From Dictyostelium firmibasis (taxonomy: Eukaryota > Evosea > Eumycetozoa > Dictyosteliales > Dictyosteliaceae): 37,500 bases of DNA. This document shows, in pieces, positions 24,571 through 37,500 of the stretch. How positions within the stretch are numbered: position 1 is the stretch's first letter; the number at the start of each line of letters is the position of its first letter. The position numbers and the translations under genes were made by a program. The stretch covers positions 4,300,001 to 4,337,500 of the forward strand of contig CM069766.1 in the NCBI GenBank assembly GCA_036169595.1. The letters are read 5' to 3'. The notes under the pieces are model-generated. The model saw nothing but the letters and a program-made list of their open reading frames with translations, did no database searches and was not told where the DNA came from.

Positions 24571-24825
24571 AAAAAAAAAAAACAAATTATATACATTTTT
24601 AAAACACAACGTTAATCAAATATATGGAAACAACATATATCAAAAATAAAAAGCTTAAAAATAGCAACAACTTGTACACAGATCTTTAAATAAACTATTA
24701 CTTTTTTAAGAAAAAAAAAAAAAAACATATAAGGAATTAATGTTGAAACAAAAATATAAAAAGAAATTGAAAACAAATTTTTAGAAATATTTCTTTTTCA
24801 TTGTTTTTATTAATATTAATTAATT

Positions 24826-25295
24826 TTAAGATAACTTAAATAATTTTAAAATATCTTTTTTAGTTTCATCATGATTTTGAATGTCTCTAATGGAATTGAA
24901 TAAACAAACGGGACAGGATTGAGAGATTGATTTCTTATTAAATTCTTGAGTTATATATTGTAATGTTTGAGAGGATGGGATAGATAGTTTTTGGAGTTCA
25001 GATTGGAAATCTGGTAATGTTGAACCAAAGAAATTTCTTTTACTGAAAAAATGGTTGCAAGTGAATGCAATATCCTTTTCACCAATCAATGGTGTATTCT
25101 TTGATGCTGTAAAACTTGAATAAATATCTTGATTTAATGTTGGTATTTCAATTTTACTTCTTTGTAATAAATTCTTTTCTAAATTTTCTTTAATATTTTG
25201 CCATAAAATTTTATCTGATACTTTTTGTAATTCTATTAAAGTTTTTTTATTTTTTAATTTTAGTATATTAAAGATATATAGGATAAAAGATATAG

Positions 25296-25340
<45 letters not shown>

Positions 25341-28300
25341 ACTAAACTTACTCTTTTCAAGTTCAGATTGATTTTTCATTGATTGTAAATAGTTTTTTAA
25401 AGTTGAAATATAAAATATTGGAGAGAAATTTAAGATTAAAGGTAATTCGGAATTACAATTAATTTGAATAACATTTGAGAGTAACTCAGAAAAGTAATCA
25501 ATGTTTGTAATTAAAAAGTTTTCTAATTCATTAATTGGTAAATTTTTTTTCTTATAATAATTGAAAAACATTGATATTAAATTATATTTTAATAATTTCT
25601 CTTCTTCTTTGTTAACAATGATGGTAGAGTTATTTAAATTACCACTTGATTGTAATAGATCTAAATTTTCAGAAGATGATAGTTTTTGAATAGGTTTTTG
25701 TGGTGAATTTAATGGTGGGGTCGATGAATTCAAGGGTGGAGTTGTACCACTTGAAGGTGTTGAACTATTTGAATTTAATGTTGGTGTTGTGGATGAAGAA
25801 ACAAAGGAAGGTAATTGTTGTAATTGTAATTGTCTTTGTTTGTGAATGTATTCATAATCCTTTATGAAATAATTTGAGAGTAGACTAAATAATACAAAAA
25901 GTTCTTTGTCCTTTTCGAAATTCTTTTTCTCCAAAGACAAAAGTCTATACTCAAGGGTTGATATTGAGTCACCTAATATATCATAGATGACAGCGGCGAT
26001 ATCATAGTTTTCAAATTGTTTAGCTTTGCTTAGAATGTGGAATGGACGATAGGAATGAACATTTGATCTTAAAATATCTTCAAGTCCCTCTTGAGAGTAT
26101 CGTTGTTTTTTATTGTCAGATTGTAGAGAACTTTGATTAGTTTTAGAATCGGTTAAAGGAATTCTTATCGGAACCCAAGCATCATCGGTTTTTCCATTAC
26201 CAATTTGACCAAAATTACCATATCCCCAAACATAGAGAGCACCATTCGATGTGATCATCGCCGTGAAATCAGTACCACAACTAATGTCAATTAAATTGAG
26301 TGCATTTACACCTTTAATTGCAGTTGGAATTGGTTTATCAAAGAATGGTGACTTCAAATCACCACCCAATCCTAATTTACCATGTTCACCTGCACCACAT
26401 GCATAAATTGGTGAAATTTGAGAGTTTTCATTTAATCCTAATCTACCACCACGACTATTACCATTGTTGTTATCATTGGATGAGGAGGCAGGAGGGGGAG
26501 ATGGACCAAGATCAATGAAATCTTCAACATCATCATTACTTAACGAATTATTATTAAGATCACCTGGATATGTTAGAGTGATTGTATGATTTAAACCACA
26601 AACTATTTTACTGACATTCTTTTGAATGAAAAAGTCAACGACACGAGGAGTTGCCTCATTCTTATCTGAACCATGACCAAGTTTCATATGTTCACCTAAA
26701 CCCCAACTATAGACATTCTTTAGATCGGTTGTTGCCATCGTATAGAAATGACCACAAGATATTTTAGTTACACCTTTCAATGCCTCAATAAGACGCGGTC
26801 TTGCGATACTTTCATAGTTTCCATGACCCAATTGGCCCTGTTTACCTAAACCCCAACTATAGACTTCACCATTATCACTACATATAACCGAATGACCAAA
26901 ACCACATGCAATCTGTGTTATCTTACCACCACCATGTTGAATACCAACGATTGTATTCAACTCGATACGAGTTGGTATACTTTTGCTAACAAATGAACCA
27001 TGACCCAATTGACCTTGGTCACCATAACCAAACGAATAGAGTTCACCAGATTTCTTCAACACTATGGTATGAGCGAAACCAGCAGCAATAGCTTGAATCT
27101 TTTGGCCTGAGATCTCTTCAATTACCTTTGGTCTATTTTGAGAGACCGACTTTGTGCCATGACCTAGTTGACCAAATTTATCTTGTCCCCAACTGTAAAC
27201 AATATAGTCAGAGTCGACACAAATTGTATGCTCACCACCACATTCAACCATTATTACTGGTGATTTGCCACGGAAGAATTCCAAACGTTTTGGTGTTGTT
27301 TGAATCTTACCAATCTCTAAACCATGACCTAATTGACCCGATTGATTTTTACCCCATGTAAAAAGTTCGCCAGATTCACTGATCAATGCAACATGATCCC
27401 ATCCACATGATACCTTGATAGCTCTCTTTTCATTCTTTAATGGTGGCATTGGACAAATCAATAACTCTGGATCAGGTTTTAATTTAATCGATTTCGAATG
27501 AATGTCATCTTCACTATCTTCTGTGTTGGTTGTTGTATTAGTTGTTGTAGAAATATCTGATTCATTATCAGGTATATCTTTTTGTTCATTATTAATTTCA
27601 TCTTTATCAATTTCATTATTATGACGATGATGACGATGATGATGATGATGATGATGGGATCTATGATGATGACTATGGTGACTATGATGATGACCATGTT
27701 TTTGACGACGGTGATAAATTAAAGTTAATAAAGTTATGATATATAATTCAAAATATTCTTCATCTCTAATTGGAATTGATTCAGATTGTCTGCCCGGTAT
27801 ACTATTATTTTCACCAAATTCATGATCATCGATTTGATTTTGATATTGAATTTGATTATTATCATTGATATTGTTGTTAATATTGCTATTATTAATGTTA
27901 TTATTATTATGATAAATATTTAAATGTTGTTGTTGTTGTAATTGATGTTGTTGTTTAATTTGGTAAAGTTGAGATATTGCAGGATTGGTTTTCGATAGTT
28001 TTGGATTTAATTGACCTGGTGGGGTGAATAATAATGGATCAAAGGTCTCAGCTATATCCAATAGTTCCTTCTCTTCCAACAATGATAGAATATGATAGAT
28101 TCTACGTAAATAACGTGGAATTGAATGTTGATCATCAATAATTAGTTTAACCTGTAGCTTTGGAGGCAAGCAATCGAATATCATACCACCACTATGACTT
28201 TTTAACTCTAAACTATAGGCAGATTGAAGGAAAGAGATATTCTGAGAATCCAAATGTAAGATATCGGCATCGATTAACATTTGTAATGCAACGGGCATAA

Positions 28301-31054
28301 TCTTTCTACTATGAGCCACAGAGAAGAAATAATCCAACAAACCATTCTTTGAGAGTAATGACAAACAATTGAAAACGTCATAGTCTTGATTAGTCGATAG
28401 GAAATGTTGGAATTCAGTATCCATCGATTTAAATTCCTTTCTAGAGGTTAATAGTTTCTGAAGGTAACATTGGAAAAGGATATCAGAGATCTTCTTACGA
28501 TCCAACACGTTGAATGCATCAGGTTGATGAAGTATCGCTTTCAAATGGGTCATAATGATATCCATACGACCTATCTCCAAGAATTTAAATACTAACTTAT
28601 TGGTTCTAACACCTGAGAGATAGTAGAGATCCAATGCTCTACCATACTGACCTTGATCGAATTTAATGTCGGCTGCAGTTTCATAGCAACTCAATAGATC
28701 CATTCCAAAGGTTTTACCCAATGCTTCACCATCACTCTTTTCTAAATTACATGATACCAACTCAAAGAAGATCTCCTCTGGTGATCTCTTTTGTCTAAGT
28801 TCATAGATTGCAAAATTTGTCCATAATGATACAGTTGGTAATCTAGTATACTTCATTGACTCTTCAAAACTATCTGATATACCAAATTGTTGTTGTTGTT
28901 GTTGCTGTTGTAATAACATCGATTGATAATAACTACTATTGCTATTAATGATAAAGTTATTGTTATTATTCGATTGATGATTCAATGATTTCGAAATACC
29001 TAAAATCACTTCACCTGGTGCTAATTGAAAGGTTTGCATAATCGATTGATTATTTATATATCTAGAATTACTTGCTGTACCAGCCACTAAATTCGATAGA
29101 ACCGATACATTTGATCTTTGAATTGCTTCATTAGATCCAGGAGCCAATGTCGTTACAATCTCTGATACGATCGTTATATGTTTTGTAAAGAAGAAATTGG
29201 TTGTATTTGGTGGTAATTGATAAACAAACAATGGATATTTGTTTAAATAAAGTGGTTCATAAATTTCAAGTTTTGATGTTGATTTTAAAAATGATACAAC
29301 TAAATTTTCGTTATTATTATTACTACTATAATTATTATTATTATTGTAAAAGTTATTAAAGTTTGATGATGATACATTATTATTATTTATAAACATACTA
29401 CCACTACCAATTGGTTGTGGTGAGGTTGAAGATGATGGTGATACATTGTCGCTATTATTAATTATATTTGTTTTTTGTACTAATAAAACTCTATCAGAGG
29501 GTATTCTATCAGTTTGAAATAAAGTTTTAATATTAAAATCTGATGATCTAGATAATAAATTTGAATCATGACCATTTCTACTACTATTACCACCAATACT
29601 ACTAACAGATTGTGATTGATTACCTAATTGGATGATAGTTTCATAACGATGATGATCTATTTTCTGTTCAATTAATAATTGAAAATAACCATTTGATTTG
29701 GTAGCTATCAATAAAAATGTTTCACTATCACTTTGTACCATTTCAATCTTTTCAATAGAATGTTCGAATCTATGTTTATAAACAGAGTTATCAACTAAAT
29801 TAACAAAGTAAATATTGTTGCTTGTTGTGGTTATAATTGCATAATCTACAGAGTTTGAAGTTTTCCACCATAAACAATTTGAACCCATCGCTGTTTTTTT
29901 GGTTAATTGTGGTATTTTAAATTTAGATAGACCATTTGTATATCCACTACTATTACTACTACCACCACTTGTACTATTTGTACTGGTTAAATTATTTAAA
30001 TTTGATTGACTACTTTCTCTCTCCTTTTCTTTATTTACATTTGATGATTTAAATAATCTAGTGGTTGATACCCAATTCGATAGACGATCAGTTTTATCGG
30101 TTGTGGATGGTCTTGGTTGTTGTACTTGGTTACCACTAGATCTACTATTACCACTGTTATTGTCATCAATAAAACCAACTTTTTTACACATATCATAATA
30201 GATTGGTATAACTTTACATGATGTATCATTTAATAGGCATAATAACCAAATTGCCGTTGGATCAAAACACATTGATACTATCTTTTTAGCTGGATCTTTA
30301 TCCCATTTTAACCATTTATAAAATGGTACTTTAGTTTGTCCAACATATCTAAATATTAAATAATCTTTAAAGTTATTATATATATATATATTAATATGAT
30401 AATTAATAACAAAACTATTATTACTTTCTTATTTTCTTCTATATTTATTTATTTACCATTTGAACAATACATAGCAGTGAAAGTATGTTCATCACTACCA
30501 CCTTGAGCTAACAATAATATTGAAGTTGGTTGTTGTAATTGTTGCTGTTGTTGTTGATAATATGGTGAGTTTTGGGGAAGAACACCATATTTATTAAAAT
30601 GATGTTCGTCACGACTTTGTTGACTCGATATAAAATGATCTGATAAGGATTTAGATAATGATGGATTTGATCTTTTTAATCCATTGCTACTATTATTATT
30701 GTTATTACTGTTATTTATAAATTGATTGCTTGTGTCATATTTTCTATCTTGTGATTGTTGTTGTTGATCAATTTGTTGTTGAGCACTATTAATAGAGAAT
30801 ATTTTATTCATTGAAAATAATTCATAGTTTTGTGTGAATGATCCAATTTGTGGTGTACTAATTGAACTACCCATATTAATTTTATTATTATTATTGTTGC
30901 CAATACTAGAATTTATATTATCGTTTGATCTACCCATTATTGGTGATGTAGAGGTTGATGAGTATGATGAAAATGGTGAGTCACTGCCATATTGGTATCC
31001 TCCACTGTTTTTATTGTAATTTGTGTTGTTTGACCATTTTCTTTGATTCGACAT
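24826..31054 (-). CDS. Giant RCC1-repeat protein with N-terminal propeller/solenoid and C-terminal zinc-like end (2005 aa)
   Basis: Three exons are inferred: 31054-30457, 30364-25352 and 25232-24826, with GT-AG introns of 92 and 119 bp. The AAAG acceptor at 30365-30366 is chosen because it alone keeps frame (YLIFRYVGQTKVPFYKWLKW). Exon 1 starts with a Ser/Asn/Gln-rich disordered part. A probable beta-propeller (SMCFDPTAIWLLCLLNDTSC, SVDYAIITTTSNNIYFVNL) follows, then an alpha-solenoid (FDQGQYGRALDLYYLSGV). A His-rich cluster lies near 27615-27715. About seven RCC1 repeats (27400-26190; VSCGWDHVALISESGELFTW, YSWGLGKQGQLGHG, YVWGYGNFGQIGNG) form a second propeller, with one long insert. The last exon carries FTCNHFF and SCPVCLFN, a C-x-H...C-x-x-C zinc-ligand set. 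RCC1 folds serve as exchange factors or scaffolds. The solenoid plus zinc end recalls endolysosomal tethering proteins, but that is inference; I do not recognise a named orthologue. Confidence 0.9.
25303..25334. repeat. Poly(T) run inside the last intron of the RCC1-repeat gene
   Basis: The run would be read as a poly-Lys tail if the intron were ignored. The intron is bounded by GTAAGT at 25351 and TAG at 25233, and the frame is restored across it. Confidence 0.85.
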
Positions 31055-31601
31055 GTTGTATTAATATTAATGTTTCATATAAAAAATAAAAAAAATAAAA
31101 AGTTGTAATTTAATAAATAAAAAAAAACAAATACACCCTTTTTATTTTTTTATAATTATTTTTTAAGCACTATGAATAAATTAACAAAAATAAAAAAAAA
31201 AAAAAAAAAAAAAAAAATGAAAAAAAAAATAAAAAAAAAAATATAAAAATTTTAAAAATATAAAAAATTTTTCACTTGACTTTTCTTGTTTGTATTTGAA
31301 TCGACATACGAAATATGAAACAATGTTAGATATTTTTATTAATATTTGAAAAAGATAAAATGTATTAAAATGTTCATCAAGATATTTTAAAATAAAATTA
31401 TTATTTTAAATTAAATTCTTTTTTTGTATTTTTTTAAAGGTATCTCCAAATAAAAAAAATTTTAAAGGAAATTTAGTAAAAAATTTATTTCTTTAATTTT
31501 ATTTATTACTATTATAGTAATTATTTACTTAATAAAACTTTAAAATAAAACACAAAAAAAAAAGTAAATTTAGTTTCACCCCCTTTTTTTATCATAATTG
31601 C

Positions 31602-31648
<47 letters not shown>

Positions 31649-31714
31649 GAAAATTAATAAAAATATTAATTGCCCAAGAACAAAAAACAAAAATATATAT
31701 AACTAACAAATAAA
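31055..31714. promoter_or_regulatory. Divergent promoter region between the RCC1-repeat gene and KNL1
   Basis: This is 660 bp of AT-rich DNA with poly(A) (31192-31217) and poly(T) (31609-31639) runs. A slightly more complex stretch lies at about 31270-31320 (cttgacttttcttgtttgta and following bases). No gene was seen. It must hold the start sites of both flanking genes. Confidence 0.5.
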
Positions 31715-37041
<5,327 letters not shown>

Positions 37042-37116
37042 ATAAATTTTAATTTAATTTTTTTTGTATTACATATATTTATTATTTTTTTTTTTTTTTT
37101 ATTTTTTTTTTTAAAT

Positions 37117-37500
37117 TTATAATTTTGAATTAATGAAATTTGAAAGTGATAAATTATTATTAATACTATTACTATTACTATTATTGTTATTACCATTATT
37201 ACTATTATTATTATTATTATTAATATTATTGTTACCAATTGAAAAAGTTGAAGAAGCATCAGACAAAGATTTTTTATATTTATCTTGATATAATTCGATA
37301 TAAGATTTTTGAAGATAATTATTTTCCAAACCTAATTTTTTACCAGCTTCTTGAACAGATGCAGCATCGAAACCTTTAATTTGAACAAATGTTTGACCCA
37401 ACTCCTCGAGTTCATCGTAAGAGATAATGATTTTACCATCCTTAAAGATTGTTGATTTTCTGTGGATGATAGCAACCATTTGATAACCTAAAGACATGAG
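37117..37500 (-). CDS. C-terminal end of a uridine-kinase/CYTH (triphosphate tunnel) type protein (5' part outside window)
   Basis: The frame is open to the right edge, so the real start is outside; the ATG at 37497 is internal. The visible 127 residues begin with MSLGYQMVAIIHRKSTIF and continue with DGKIIISYDELEELG, TFVQIKGFDAASVQEAGKKL and YLQKSYIELYQDKY. This pattern (strand, 'L..LG..FVQI.G', 'LGLE..Y....YIE.YQ') recalls the C-terminal part of the CYTH domain in plant TTM1-like proteins. There a P-loop uridine-kinase-like domain precedes a triphosphate tunnel domain. After that comes a Ser/Asn-rich tail (NNNSNNGNNNN...) to the stop at 37117. The substrate cannot be judged because the kinase part is not visible. 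The gene is convergent with KNL1, with stop codons only about 75 bp apart. Confidence 0.65.
   Translation of the reverse strand, partial: LMSLGYQMVAIIHRKSTIFKDGKIIISYDELEELGQTFVQIKGFDAASVQEAGKKLGLENNYLQKSYIELYQDKYKKSLSDASSTFSIGNNNINNNNNNSNNGNNNNSNSNSINNNLSLSNFINSKL

Noticed and set aside
25260-25350. Poly-Lys C-terminus of the long RCC1 frame
   Set aside because: It lies within a GT-AG intron; splicing restores the frame into the Cys/His-containing last exon.

Overview
The window looks like genomic DNA of the social amoeba Dictyostelium discoideum or a very close relative. Intergenic DNA is almost pure A/T with long poly(A)/poly(T) runs, introns are short (about 65-120 bp) and AT-rich, coding DNA is clearly richer in G+C, and proteins carry long codon-pure Asn (AAT), Gln (CAA) and Ser/Thr runs. 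The protein content also fits: a Tgr (IPT/TIG-repeat) adhesion protein and an ankyrin/TKL kinase. I see no CRISPR array, no tRNA or rRNA gene, and no recognisable transposon or retroelement.

Left third (1-14 kb). The 3' part of an ankyrin-repeat/TKL kinase gene enters from the left. It is followed by a graveyard: a broken copy of the spliceosomal GTPase EFTUD2/Snu114, with large internal deletions, and a badly degraded coding relic. Next come two tandem minus-strand tgr genes in a segmental duplication of about 4 kb. The first is intact (two exons, about 1062 aa: signal peptide, IPT repeats, transmembrane segment, repetitive charged tail). The second is nearly identical over much of its coding sequence but has two in-frame stops and a missing tail. 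Both keep a promoter region with the same G/T-rich boxes, resembling targets of the developmental regulator GBF. A third scrap of the upstream region lies near 14.7 kb.

Middle (14-24.6 kb). After 2 kb of AT-rich spacer comes the most striking gene of the window. It encodes a GNAT-fold protein whose reading frame is split by TCC TGA T, the classic +1 programmed frameshift site of ornithine decarboxylase antizyme. Then follow a single-exon 1252-aa low-complexity Dictyostelium-type protein (minus), the SNARE Vti1 (plus, three exons, with an unexpected Thr/Ser-rich tail beyond the membrane anchor), and RNA polymerase subunit RPB12/RPABC4 (plus, three tiny exons, 46 aa).

Right third (24.8-37.5 kb). 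A 2005-aa minus-strand protein combines a predicted propeller/solenoid half, a His-rich cluster, RCC1 repeats and a Cys/His zinc-binding end. It is divergent from a 1725-aa protein that I identify as the outer-kinetochore scaffold KNL1/Spc7/Spc105: RVSF PP1-docking motif, MELT-like repeats and Spc7 C-terminal domain. The window closes with the 3' end of a minus-strand gene resembling uridine-kinase/CYTH (triphosphate tunnel) proteins.

The intact genes are mostly independent housekeeping or developmental genes, not an operon-like system. The unit deserving most attention is the antizyme-like frameshifted gene, followed by the KNL1 repeats and the tgr duplication.
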